A DNA stretch of 64,000 nt from NCBI GenBank assembly GCA_000613465.1, contig BAJA01000014.1, forward strand, positions 48,312 to 112,311. The letters run 5' to 3'. The notes beneath the pieces are model-generated. The model was given only the letters and a program-made list of their open reading frames with translations. It was not told where the DNA came from and did not search any database. The stretch is from Bacteroides nordii WAL 11050 = JCM 12987 (GTDB lineage: Bacteria > Bacteroidota > Bacteroidia > Bacteroidales > Bacteroidaceae). The position numbers were made by a program, and so were the translations under genes. Of this stretch, positions 34,503 to 43,667 are shown in pieces; the first letter of the stretch is position 1, and every line of letters starts with the position of its first letter.

Positions 34503-36124
34503 TGCTTATAGTATTCATCCAGTATTCTCTTAATACCTTTTCCGATTGTTACATAATCGGCTTCGTTAAGATTGGCAAGAGAAACGCGGACACTCCATTT
34601 CGGACCGGCAAATCCGCCGCCATTCAGTAAAACGAGTGAGGTTTCGTTAGCCAGGCGGAATACTATATCCAATGGATTATAGGTCTTTTTCAGATAGGCT
34701 ACAAACTCGTCTCCGTAAAATTTATGTGCCCATACGAGCATATCGATTTCCGAATAATATCCTGCACGTAAGGGATCTTCTACCAATGAGAAACCGGTAT
34801 TGTCCCACAATGCATTCAGGCGGCGGCGAATAATATTCTGCATCTTTGTTTTATAATAATCACCTTTATCGAGCAGGGAAAAGGCAGAGAATAAACTCAT
34901 CTGCATTTGTTGTGGCAATGAGAGTCCGGCAGTATGGTTTAAGGCTACTTGACGGCTGTCTGCTACCATACGGTCAATAAACTTCATCTTCTCCGGATGA
35001 AGATCAAGGCTGGAATAACGTTTATTTAATATCGCTTTCTGCTCTTCCGGGAGGCGGGCTATCATTTTATCGTAGATATTATCCTCATGCAAGGCTATGA
35101 CAGCGAGTCTCCATCCGGTTGCTCCAAAGTATTTTGAGAAGGAGTATACGCATAGGGTATTGTGTGGCAGCTCCGCCATGAGTGAACGGAAATGAGGGAT
35201 GAACGTTCCGTATACATCATCGGTGATGATCATTAGATTCGGATTATCATTCTTTACTATGTTAACAATGCGTGCGGCAGTCTCCGGACTCAATGAGTAG
35301 CTGGGGGGATTGCTCGGATTGGTAATAAAGAGTGCTTTAATTTTCGGATCTTTCAGTTTATCAATATCTTCATCTTTATATTGCCAGGTATGCAATCCGT
35401 CTTCCGTCATTTTATCGGCTGATATTTCGGTGACGTTGAACTGGTATCGGCGTAATTCCGGGATCTCTAAATACGGTGTGAATACCGGAACCAGTAGGGC
35501 AATGTTGTCTCCCTGATTCAGTAAAAAGTTCTCTTGCAGAGAGTCAAAAAGGTAACACATACCTGCTGTTCCACCTTCGGTAGCAAATAGATCAAAAGTT
35601 CCTTTCGGAGGGCGACGGTCACATAATTCCTGTGCCAGGTAATCTTGTACAAGGAGTTCGGTGAAATGTAAGATACGGTCGGGGACAGGATACTGATCAC
35701 CAATGACGGCTTCTGCCCATTCGTGAACAAGTGTATCCGGGTCTGCGGCATGCTCCATGAGCAGGTAGTTGTAACTGTCTTTTAATAATCTGGAACCCGG
35801 TTCTTTGATATTGTCTTTCAGAAAGGCTTCAAAACGTGCGGCAATTCCTTCTTTTTGGGGGATGCCGGCTATTCCTTCCGGAAGAGAGGAAACACGGGTA
35901 CATTCACTGAGCCCGAATTTTCCTAATAGGAAGAATGCTTCACGAGGTTCTGTAGCAATCCAGTTTGGGTTGCCACGTCCGGCGTTTAGCATTGTGTGGG
36001 CCATTCTCTTTACGCTCTCGTCCGCCATGTCGATCAGGCGATTTTTTAATTCAAAGGGACTGATGCCCTCCATCTTTTTTGCAAAACTTTTGGTTATGGC
36101 TATGCCATTTGATTTCTTTTCCAT
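34484..36124 (-). CDS. aspD: aspartate 4-decarboxylase (bifunctional aspartate aminotransferase/beta-decarboxylase)
   Basis: 546 residues from the ATG at 36124 (MEKKSNGIAI); the frame is open 21 codons further upstream but that part is hairpin repeat. A fold-type I PLP enzyme: GTAGMCYLFDSL, ITNPSNPPSYSLSPETA, ITDDVYGTF, and the PLP lysine in YSFSKYFGATGWRL; long insertions and RLPEEQKAILNKRYSSLDLHPEKM are typical of AspD, which converts aspartate to alanine and CO2. With the AspT exchanger encoded just upstream in the same direction it forms a proton-motive aspartate/alanine cycle, as in Tetragenococcus. The C-terminal six residues come from a repeat and may be non-native. Confidence 0.92.
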   Translation of the reverse strand: MEKKSNGIAITKSFAKKMEGISPFELKNRLIDMADESVKRMAHTMLNAGRGNPNWIATEPREAFFLLGKFGLSECTRVSSLPEGIAGIPQKEGIAARFEAFLKDNIKEPGSRLLKDSYNYLLMEHAADPDTLVHEWAEAVIGDQYPVPDRILHFTELLVQDYLAQELCDRRPPKGTFDLFATEGGTAGMCYLFDSLQENFLLNQGDNIALLVPVFTPYLEIPELRRYQFNVTEISADKMTEDGLHTWQYKDEDIDKLKDPKIKALFITNPSNPPSYSLSPETAARIVNIVKNDNPNLMIITDDVYGTFIPHFRSLMAELPHNTLCVYSFSKYFGATGWRLAVIALHEDNIYDKMIARLPEEQKAILNKRYSSLDLHPEKMKFIDRMVADSRQVALNHTAGLSLPQQMQMSLFSAFSLLDKGDYYKTKMQNIIRRRLNALWDNTGFSLVEDPLRAGYYSEIDMLVWAHKFYGDEFVAYLKKTYNPLDIVFRLANETSLVLLNGGGFAGPKWSVRVSLANLNEADYVTIGKGIKRILDEYYKQWTIDN

Positions 36125-36142
36125 AATTAAATAATTTAGATA

Positions 36143-36215
36143 ATATGCCAATGTGTCAATGTGCCTGCCATGCGGATGATAGCGCAACCAATTGGCACAT
36201 TATTCATTGACATAT
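36143..36215. repeat. reiterated-word hairpin (AATATGCCAATGTG family) with conserved core, between aspT and aspD
   Basis: Left arm AATATGCCAATGTGTCAATG (36143-36162) then TGCC, core CCATGCGGATGATAGCGCAA (from 36168, ending CC at 36189), right arm AATTGGCACATTATTCATTG (36190-36209), ACATATT. The core matches those at 32970 and 61149. Confidence 0.8.
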
Positions 36216-36217
36216 TA

Positions 36218-37912
36218 TTACATCATTAATACAATAAATACTCCCCAAATAATAAGTAGTGTATTACCTACTGCATAGGTTACAGTATATCCCAGTGCAG
36301 GGGTTTCACTTTCCACTGCATCTTGTACAGCTCCCAGTGCTGCAGTGGTAGTTCTTGCTCCGGCGGTACATCCTAATGTTAATGCGGGATGGAATTTAAA
36401 CAGATATCTTCCCATCAATAATCCGCTGATAAGCGGAATAGCCGTAGCCAATGCACCGACGATAAACAGGCTGGCACCTACTTCTTTGAATCCGGTGACA
36501 AAACTTGGTCCGGCAGCAATACCTACAACGGCAATAAACATATTCAGACCTACATTATTCAATACCCATAGAGAGGGCTCGGGTATACCTCCGAAAGTAG
36601 GGTGCTTGCTGCGAAGCCATCCAAAAAGTAAACCTGCAATAAGTGCACCTCCACTGGTGGACAGGCTTATTGGAATACCTCCCAAATGGATGGTTAATGC
36701 ACCTACTAAACCTCCGACGAGGATGCCCAGACCAACGAATATCATATCTGTTTGATTGGTTGGACGATCTACGTATCCCATTTGTTTAGCGGCAAGTTCT
36801 ACTTCACGTTTCATACCGGTGAGTTCAAGCATATCACCTGCATCTACTACGGTCTGTGCCAGTACGGGGACGTTGATACCCGCACGTTTGATGCTGCGAA
36901 TACTTACCCCGTGCATACACTTTTGTGCCCGGATGGTATTTATTGTTTCTCCGGCGAATGTTTTTCGTGTGATCATTACCGGTAGTGTCTCGGCAGGAAA
37001 GTCGAGTAATTGTGCATCTATTACTTCGGGACCTATCCAGTCTTCTTCGCCTATAACGAATTCGCGGCGACCACTGAGTACAACTTCGTCATTTTCTTTC
37101 AGAATGAGATTGGGAGTAACTTCTTTTATGATTCCTCCTTGGCGAACGCGCTCTACAAAGAGACGTTTTCCTTGTTCGTACAGGTAACTTTCAAGATCGG
37201 TGATACGTTTTCCTTTTCCGAACCATTCATTGGTTATCTGATAGGCACGGAATACAACAGGACGCAGAGCAGGAGCAAAGCCCGGTTCGTCTGCTTCCGA
37301 ACTTCCCATTTTAGATTCCAGTTCTTTACAGTCTGCTTTTACCTTTTCCAATCCGCCAAGAAATTTCGGTCCCAGTGAAGCTAGAATCCAGGCAGAACCG
37401 GCTGTACCGAAGATGTAAGTTACCGCATAGGCTACAGGAATGGCATTAATGAAAGTTGCTTTTTGTGCATCGCTGATGCTCAGTCCGTTGATGGTGTCTT
37501 CTGCTACACCGATAACGGCAGAGATGGTTTGTGAACCGGCGAGTAGTCCGGCAGCTTCGCTACATGATAACCCATTATTTTGGCAAGTGCCCAGGCAGAT
37601 ACAAGGCTGACGATACACATTAATACGGCAAATCCCACTTGCGGCAGACCGTCTTTCTTCAATCCGCGAAAGAATTGTGGTCCTACTTTATAGCCTACGG
37701 CAAAAAGAAAAAGCAGGAAGAATACAGCTTTCATCGGACCGTCTACCGTGATATTCAATTGCCCAACCAGTACACCCACTAACAGTACACTCGTTACTGT
37801 TCCGAGGGAGAATTTGCCTATTTTTAGCCGGCCTATCCAGAATCCCGCGAAAAGCGTCAGAAAGATAGCTAAATTCGGGATGCTCTCTTAGTTGATTTAT
37901 AATCCATTCCAT
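36218..37912 (-). CDS. aspT: aspartate:alanine antiporter AspT, broken by two frameshifts (near 37569 and 37871)
   Basis: Joined, about 564 residues. Membrane segments fill the N-terminal third ([68 protein letters not shown]) and the C-terminal third ([50 protein letters not shown]); between them lie two RCK_C/TrkA-C-like cytosolic domains ([19 protein letters not shown]..., [20 protein letters not shown]). This is the AAEx family architecture; AspT swaps external aspartate for internal alanine. The breaks are a T-run one short (GGGTTATC for GGGTTTATC) and one T too long (GAATTTAGC), so sequence error is the simplest cause. AspD follows in the same direction. Confidence 0.85.
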
Positions 37913-38221
37913 AATTAAGTTGTTTAGGTTTATATCTCTATTTTGTTCGTTTATTGTTTAATACAACAGCATTCAATGGAAAGTGTTTTGTTAAAACCCT
38001 GTTTTAGCATGTTAAACTTTCTGTCATCTTTTTCAATTTTGCAAGAGTATGCGTTGTTGTACCATACAAAATAATCTCTCTCTTTCTTGCTGTGAGTGTA
38101 ATTATTTAAGAATGATAAATGCTGTTTGGAAATGAGAAAACGATAGATATGTGTGATGAAAAAAGAAGACAAATGTGTATTTTGTAAATTGTTGATCTTC
38201 AAATTGTTATATATTGGTTTT

Positions 38222-38310
38222 TTTCTCGTAGAGGATCGGGTCGAAACTCTACGGAGATCGGGTCGATTCTCTACGAGAAAAAGGGTGTTTCTCTACGAGC
38301 AACGAAAAGA
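38222..38310. repeat. reiterated-word repeat (TCTCGTAGAGA family), copy 1
   Basis: Contains a 28-bp block, 38244-38271 (AAACTCTACGG...CGATTCTC), identical to 63791-63818, flanked in both places by CTCGTAGAG or CTCTACGAG words on alternating strands. The rest of the gap 37913-38613 holds the divergent leaders of aspT and the inositol-phosphate synthase gene; no gene seen. Confidence 0.8.
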
Positions 38311-38553
38311 AGATTTATAAGATTTGACAAAGTGTACTAAGAGGGCATAAACCATCTCTCCTGATTTGTAAGAAAAAAAGCTTGTGTGGTTTTGCGTTGA
38401 TCTTATTCCGAAGTTTTGTGGTATATTATCTTCCCATGATTTATTCTGAATCTATTCGGCATAGATGAATATGATTCGCGTATTGCCCTCTATATGAGCT
38501 TGTAAATAGGATAATACATCAAATGGAACAATTAATCCGACTATTAGAACTTC

Positions 38554-38581
38554 TTTGAGTATAGAGTAGAGCCTAACTTTG
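38554..38581 (+). promoter_or_regulatory. promoter of the inositol-phosphate synthase gene
   Basis: TTTG (38554-38557), 16 nt, TAACTTTG (38574-38581); start codon at 38614. Spacing is short by about 3 nt. Confidence 0.5.
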
Positions 38582-38613
38582 TAGGCAATTTTAATTTATC
38601 TAAAACAACAGAA

Positions 38614-39903
38614 ATGGAACAAGAAATTAAACCGGCATCAGGCCGTCTCGGCGTGTTGGTGGTAGGCGTTGGTGGCGCAGTTGCTACCACTATGATTACA
38701 GGAACACTGGCTTCTCGCAAGGGATTGGCAAAACCAATAGGTTCTATCGCAGAAATGGCAACAATGCGCATGGAAAACAACGAGGAAAAACTTATTAAAG
38801 ACATAGTGCCTTTAGCTAATTTGAACGACATTGTATTTGGTGGCTGGGACATTTTCCCCGACAACGCTTATGAAGCTGCTATGTATGCCGAAGTTTTGAA
38901 GGAAAAGGACTTGAATGGAGTGAAAGATGAATTGGAGGCTATCAAGCCGATGCCTGCTGCTTTTGATCATAATTGGGCAAAACGCTTGAACGGTACTCAT
39001 ATTAAACAGGCTGCTACCCGTTGGGAAATGGTAGAACAGTTGCGCAAGGATATCCGTGACTTCAAAGCTGCTAACAATTGCGAACGTATTGCTGTGTTAT
39101 GGGCTGCAAGTACAGAGATTTATATTCCTCTGTCAGACGAGCACATGTCACTTGCCGCTTTGGAAAAAGCAATGAAAGAAAACAACACGAATGTTATTTC
39201 TCCAAGTATGTGTTACGCTTATGCTGCTATTGCAGAAGGTGCTCCGTTCATCATGGGGGCTCCTAACTTATGCGTAGACACTCCTGCTATGTGGGAATTC
39301 TCTAAAAAGATGAATGTGCCTATCGCCGGTAAGGACTTCAAGAGTGGACAGACTTTGATGAAAACTGTTTTGGCTCCGATGTTCAAAACCCGTATGTTGG
39401 GTGTAAGCGGATGGTTCTCTACTAACATTCTGGGTAACCGTGATGGAGAAGTGCTCGATGATCCCGATAACTTTAAAACAAAAGAAGTAAGTAAGCTGTC
39501 TGTAATCGACAATATCTTCGAACCGGAAAAATATCCTGACCTGTACGGCGATGTATATCATAAAGTTCGTATTAATTACTACCCGCCCCGTAAAGACAAT
39601 AAGGAAGCGTGGGATAACATTGATATCTTCGGATGGATGGGTTACCCGATGGAAATTAAAGTAAACTTCCTGTGTCGCGACTCTATTCTTGCTGCTCCTA
39701 TTGCACTTGACCTTGTATTGTTCAGTGACTTGGCTATGCGTGCCGGAATGTCTGGCATTCAGACCTGGTTGTCATTCTTCTGCAAGAGCCCGATGCATGA
39801 TCTGGAAAGTCAGCCTGTACACGATCTGTTTACTCAATGGAGAATGGTTAAGCAGACATTGCGTGATATGGTTGGTCAGAAATCACCAAGTTATCTGGAT
39901 TGA
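38614..39903 (+). CDS. ino1: myo-inositol-1-phosphate synthase (inositol-3-phosphate synthase)
   Basis: 429 residues. NAD-binding start VLVVGVGGAVATTMITG, GGWDIFPDNAYEAA, the catalytic region APNLCVDTPAMWEFSKKMNVPIAGKDFKSGQTLMKTVLAPMF, NILGNRDGEVLDDPDNFKTKEVSK, and DLVLFSDLAMRAG near the end. It converts glucose 6-phosphate to inositol phosphate, the first step for bacterial inositol lipids. In Bacteroides thetaiotaomicron the orthologue opens the inositol-lipid cluster, and the same set of genes follows here. A terminator at 39961-39996 separates it from the rest of the cluster, which has its own promoter. Confidence 0.93.
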   Translation: MEQEIKPASGRLGVLVVGVGGAVATTMITGTLASRKGLAKPIGSIAEMATMRMENNEEKLIKDIVPLANLNDIVFGGWDIFPDNAYEAAMYAEVLKEKDLNGVKDELEAIKPMPAAFDHNWAKRLNGTHIKQAATRWEMVEQLRKDIRDFKAANNCERIAVLWAASTEIYIPLSDEHMSLAALEKAMKENNTNVISPSMCYAYAAIAEGAPFIMGAPNLCVDTPAMWEFSKKMNVPIAGKDFKSGQTLMKTVLAPMFKTRMLGVSGWFSTNILGNRDGEVLDDPDNFKTKEVSKLSVIDNIFEPEKYPDLYGDVYHKVRINYYPPRKDNKEAWDNIDIFGWMGYPMEIKVNFLCRDSILAAPIALDLVLFSDLAMRAGMSGIQTWLSFFCKSPMHDLESQPVHDLFTQWRMVKQTLRDMVGQKSPSYLD

Positions 39904-39960
39904 TAAAAACATATTAGTTACTAAAGAGAAAGAGATGATCTGACTCTGTGAGTACATCCA

Positions 39961-40000
39961 TAAAACTTTCCTCTTATAAAAAAGGGGAAAGTTTTATTAT
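39961..40000 (+). terminator. terminator after the inositol-phosphate synthase gene
   Basis: TAAAACTTTCC (39961-39971) pairs with GGAAAGTTTTA (39986-39996), followed by TTATTTTT. Confidence 0.75.
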
Positions 40001-40005
40001 TTTTA

Positions 40006-40013
40006 TAACTTTG
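40006..40013 (+). promoter_or_regulatory. -7 element for the pgpA-like gene and the downstream lipid genes
   Basis: TAACTTTG, 19 nt before the ATG at 40033; leaves a very short leader. Confidence 0.45.
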
Positions 40014-40032
40014 CATATATTTTATCTGAGTG

Positions 40033-40505
40033 ATGAAAAAAGCTTCCCTTTTTCATATAATGATTGCTACTGGTTTTGGAGCGGGATTTTCTCCTTTTGC
40101 CCCAGGTACGGCAGGAGCTTTACTGGCTACTGTGGTGTGGTGTATTCTACTGTATTTCTTTCCTTTCAATTTTGTGTGGCTATTGACCCTTGCCTGATTA
40201 TCCTTTTTACTATCGGTGGTATCTGGTCGTCTAATAAACTGGAACCATTCTGGGGGGAAGATCCTTCGCGGGTGGTTGTGGATGAAATGGTAGGCGTATG
40301 GATTGCACTGCTGGCAGCACCCGAAGGTAATTTCTGGTATCCGGTAGCGGCTTTTGCATTGTTTCGTCTTTTTGATATTTTCAAGCCATTAGGCATTCGT
40401 AAGATGGAGAGTCTGAAAGGAGGAGTGGGAGTCATGATGGATGATATCCTGGCAGGTATTTATAGTTTTATTCTGTTAGCAGGTGTCAGATGGCTGATTG
40501 GATGA
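40033..40505 (+). CDS. PgpA-like phosphatidylglycerophosphatase A family phosphatase, broken by one frameshift near 40193
   Basis: From the ATG at 40033 the protein begins MKKASLFHIMIATGFGAGFSPFAPGTAGAL, the PgpA N-terminal signature, but stops early. Adding one C to CTTGCCTGATT restores LTLALIILFTIGGIWSSNKLEPFWGEDPSRVVVDEMVGVW, the catalytic PgpA motif, through DILAGIYSFI. About 158 residues, four membrane segments. In this cluster the enzyme is thought to dephosphorylate phosphatidylinositol phosphate to phosphatidylinositol. The open frame that begins at 39948 is out of frame with the real start. Stop overlaps the GtrA start (ATGA at 40502). Confidence 0.85.
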
Positions 40506-40996
40506 AACAACTGATTACAGCATTTTCGGAGAAAGGGGGGATTTTCATGTTTCTGAGAGCCCAGCTTTCGGCACAACTGGCCACGGTTACGGATTTTGTG
40601 ATAACGATTGCGTTGGCACAATTTTTCGGAATGTATTATGTATATGCCACTTGCATTGGCTCGGTTTGCGGAGGCATGTTCAATTGCTTCGTTAACTATG
40701 AATGGACTTTCAAATGTCACGAATGCAAGAAATCACATGTGATTATAAAGTATACATTGGTGTGGGCAGGTAGTGTTTTTTTGAATACATACGGGACGTA
40801 TTATCTTACGGAATGGATAGCAGGTATTTCATGGGTCAGAGATACATTAAGTCTTTACTCCAAAGACCTTTTTATTGTTCCGAAAATAGTGGTTTCCATA
40901 TTGGTCGCACTGTTCTGGAATTACTACCTGCAACGTGTGTTTGTATATCGGAACGTGAATATGAAGAATCTTTTTAAGAGAGAAAACAAACTATAA
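40502..40996 (+). CDS. GtrA-family membrane protein
   Basis: 164 residues from the ATG at 40502, which overlaps the previous stop as ATGA; the frame also has an ATG at 40490. Four predicted membrane segments in the GtrA pattern (FMFLRAQLSAQLATVTDFVITIALAQFFGM; YVYATCIGSVCGGMFNCFVNYEWTF; VIIKYTLVWAGSVFLNTYGTYYLTEW; IVVSILVALFWNYYLQRVFVYRN). GtrA proteins are thought to move polyprenyl-linked sugars across the membrane. Its constant place between PgpA and the lipid synthase suggests a part in inositol-lipid head-group glycosylation or transport; this is inference. Confidence 0.85.
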   Translation: MKQLITAFSEKGGIFMFLRAQLSAQLATVTDFVITIALAQFFGMYYVYATCIGSVCGGMFNCFVNYEWTFKCHECKKSHVIIKYTLVWAGSVFLNTYGTYYLTEWIAGISWVRDTLSLYSKDLFIVPKIVVSILVALFWNYYLQRVFVYRNVNMKNLFKRENKL

Positions 40997-41017
40997 AATA
41001 ATAACAAAAGAATAGAA

Positions 41018-41671
41018 ATGAATTACAGAGACTGGTTACAACAGGTAATTTATAAAATAATCAATCCCGTTGTCAGAGGGATGATTAAAATAGGTATCAC
41101 GCCCAACTTTATTACTACCACCGGACTGGTTTTGAATATTGTAGCAGCAGGCGTATTGATTTATGGCGGTATCAACGGAGAGCGGGGAGACCTTTCTTAT
41201 GTAGGCTGGGGAGGCGGTATTATATTGTTTGCCGGGCTATTCGACATGATGGATGGGCGTGTGGCCCGTCTGGGAAATATGAGTTCCACTTTCGGTGCAC
41301 TCTATGACTCGGTGCTCGACCGTTACAGTGAGCTGATCACTCTGTTTGGTATCTTTTATTATCTGATACTGAAAGGGTATATGTGGGGATCAATCATTGC
41401 TTTCATTGCCTTAATTGGTTCATTGATGGTGAGTTATGTGCGTGCCCGTGCCGAAGGTCTGGGTATTGATTGCAAAGTTGGCCTTATGCAGCGTCCGGAA
41501 CGTGTTGTACTGATCAGTCTGGGAGCTATTTTCTGTGGCGTTTTCGATGATGTCACTTCATTTGATCCGATTCTGATATTAATGATTCCCGTAGCATTGG
41601 TAGCTGTGTTTGCCAATATTACGGCATTTGCCCGTTTGAACCATTGCCGTAAGGTGATGAAAAATATGTAA
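41018..41671 (+). CDS. CDP-alcohol phosphatidyltransferase, probable phosphatidylinositol-phosphate synthase
   Basis: 217 residues with the full CDP-alcohol motif D-x2-DG-x2-AR-x8-G-x3-D-x3-D, here in [28 protein letters not shown] (about 73-100), and six hydrophobic segments. It transfers a phosphatidyl group from CDP-diacylglycerol to an alcohol. Next to inositol-phosphate synthase and the PgpA-like phosphatase the substrate should be inositol phosphate. 21 nt after the GtrA gene and 9 nt before the PAP2 gene. Confidence 0.9.
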   Translation: MNYRDWLQQVIYKIINPVVRGMIKIGITPNFITTTGLVLNIVAAGVLIYGGINGERGDLSYVGWGGGIILFAGLFDMMDGRVARLGNMSSTFGALYDSVLDRYSELITLFGIFYYLILKGYMWGSIIAFIALIGSLMVSYVRARAEGLGIDCKVGLMQRPERVVLISLGAIFCGVFDDVTSFDPILILMIPVALVAVFANITAFARLNHCRKVMKNM

Positions 41672-41680
41672 ACTCTGATT

Positions 41681-42616
41681 ATGAGATATACTTTTAATAT
41701 GCCTTCGCGGAAAGAAACGCTGACTGTTGTAGGTATAACCGCTCTTTTCTTATTACTTACGGCTGTATGCCTCGGACTGCGTCCGGAGCATTTGCTGATG
41801 GCGTTTATCTTTCTGGCTCTGTTCTTTGCCGGTATACCCACCCGTAAGTTGGCAGTAGCCCTGTTACCTTTCTTTATTTTTGGTATTTCGTATGACTGGA
41901 TGCGTGTATTTCCCAATTACGAAGTAAATCCTATTGATGTGGCAGGAATCTATAATCTGGAGAAATCCTGGTTTGGTATCAATGATAATGGGAATCTTCT
42001 CATTCCCTGCGAATACTTCACATTGCACAACTGGAAATTTGCAGATTTCATGGCAGGTATCTTTTACCTGTGTTGGGTGCCTGTACCTATTGCATTTGGC
42101 ATTTATCTCTATCTGAAAAAGGAGAGAAGTTTGTATCTACGTTTCGCTATGGTGTTTTTATTTGTCAATCTGATAGGTTTTGCCGGTTATTATATTCATC
42201 CGGCCGCTCCCCCCTGGTATGCTATTAACTATGGGATGGAAGCGATTCTGAATACTCCGGGCAATGTGGCGGGGCTGGGCCGTTTTGATGAACTGACCGG
42301 TTTGTCTGTTTTCCAGTCTATCTACGGGCGCAATGCCAATGTATTTGCTGCCGTACCTTCTTTGCATGCTGCCTATATGGTAATTCCGCTCTATTATGCT
42401 ATCGTGCGGAAATCCAGTAAAATGCTGATTGCTCTTTTTGCCATTATTCTGGTAGGTATCTGGTGTACGGCTGTCTATTCGTCGCATCATTATATTATTG
42501 ATGTATTATTGGGAATCTTTTGCGCTTTGCTTGGTATCTTTGTTTTTGAAAAAGGACTCATGAAGATAGGAGGGTTTAAACGCTTCTTTGAACGATACTA
42601 TAACTATATCAAATAA
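41681..42616 (+). CDS. PAP2-superfamily membrane enzyme, candidate inositol phosphosphingolipid synthase
   Basis: 311 residues, six or so membrane segments, with the lipid-phosphatase/transferase motifs VPSLHAAYMVIPLYY and YSSHHYIIDVLLGI that carry the two catalytic histidines and the aspartate, plus AGYYIHPAAPPWY. This is an AUR1-like arrangement. In B. thetaiotaomicron the equivalent gene makes inositol phosphosphingolipid from phosphatidylinositol and ceramide; the order of neighbours here is the same as I recall for that cluster. Confidence 0.85.
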   Translation: MRYTFNMPSRKETLTVVGITALFLLLTAVCLGLRPEHLLMAFIFLALFFAGIPTRKLAVALLPFFIFGISYDWMRVFPNYEVNPIDVAGIYNLEKSWFGINDNGNLLIPCEYFTLHNWKFADFMAGIFYLCWVPVPIAFGIYLYLKKERSLYLRFAMVFLFVNLIGFAGYYIHPAAPPWYAINYGMEAILNTPGNVAGLGRFDELTGLSVFQSIYGRNANVFAAVPSLHAAYMVIPLYYAIVRKSSKMLIALFAIILVGIWCTAVYSSHHYIIDVLLGIFCALLGIFVFEKGLMKIGGFKRFFERYYNYIK

Positions 42617-42670
42617 AGAAGATGTAATCTGTAGTGGATAAGTTACCGGCACATAGTCACTGAAACTCAA

Positions 42671-43661
42671 ATGAAAAATAAATATCGTAATATATTTCTT
42701 GGTTTCGGCATTATTGCTGTTGTCATTATGCTTTTCACTTTCGATATGTCTTATGAAGAACTGTGGAGCAGCTTAAAACGTGCCGGTTATTATCTGCCGC
42801 TCGTTTTGCTGCTCTGGTTGTTTATATACCTTATCAATACCCTGTCATGGTACATCATCATACGTAGTGGTGGTGAGCGGGGAGGGCTTACTTTCACCCG
42901 TTTGTATAAGTTTACGGTTTCCGGTTTTGCTCTTAATTATGTTACTCCTGTGGGATTGATGGGTGGTGAGCCTTATCGTATTATGGAACTGACTCCTTAT
43001 ATTGGTGTAGAGCGTGCTACCTCTTCCGTGATTCTGTATGTAATGATGCATATCTTTTCTCATTTCTGCTTCTGGCTCAGTGCTGTCCTTATTTATGCTT
43101 TATTTTATCCGGTGGTTGGGGAATGGAATTGTGCTTACTCTGATCACTTTATTTTGTGTGTTGCTTGTTTCTCTTTTTGTGAAGGGGTACCGGCACGGGA
43201 TGGCAGTGGCATGTGTTCGTATCGGTAGTCATATCCCTTTTTTGAAAGATAAAGCCATTCGCTTTGCCGAAGTACATCAGGATAAGTTGGAAAATATTGA
43301 TGGTCAGATAGCTCTGTTACATCAACAACGGAAAAGCACTTTTTATAGTGCATTATTCTTGGAATATACAGCCCGTATCGTTGGTTGTCTTGAAGTATGG
43401 CTTATTTTGAATGTACTCACCACAAATGTTAGTTTTATGAGCTGTATTCTTATTATGGCTTTCTCTTCTTTACTTGCTAATTTACTGTTTTTCCTACCTA
43501 TGCAGCTTGGAGGGCGTGAAGGAGGGTTTGCACTGGCGGTTGGCGGACTTTCTCTTTCGGGAGGATATGGCGTTTATACGGCTTTAATAACCCGTGTGCG
43601 GGAACTTGTGTGGATTATAATCGGCCTTGTGCTGATGAAAATAGGAAATTCTAAAAAATAA
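42671..43661 (+). CDS. flippase-like integral membrane protein (UPF0104/lysylphosphatidylglycerol-synthase TM family), broken by one frameshift near 43120
   Basis: First frame 42671-43228, second open from 43080. Removing one G from GTTGGGGAATGG joins FYPVVGNGIVLTLITLFCVLLVSLF and yields about 329 residues with seven or eight membrane segments (YYLPLVLLLWLFIYLINTLSWYIII; GFALNYVTPVGLMGGEPYRI; SFMSCILIMAFSSLLANLLFFLPMQLGGREGG). The GGEPYR and LGGREG motifs are those of the flippase-like family. Probably moves or anchors inositol lipids. Six nt before the dehydrogenase gene. Confidence 0.82.
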
Positions 43662-43667
43662 AATGCA

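Noticed and set aside
36125..36187. 21-codon N-terminal extension of AspD
   Set aside because: Encoded by the AATATGCCAATGTG-family hairpin; the ATG at 36124 gives the family start.
39948..40505. 185-residue protein starting at 39948
   Set aside because: The first 80 codons are the wrong frame of the PgpA-like gene; the true start at 40033 gives the family N-terminus.
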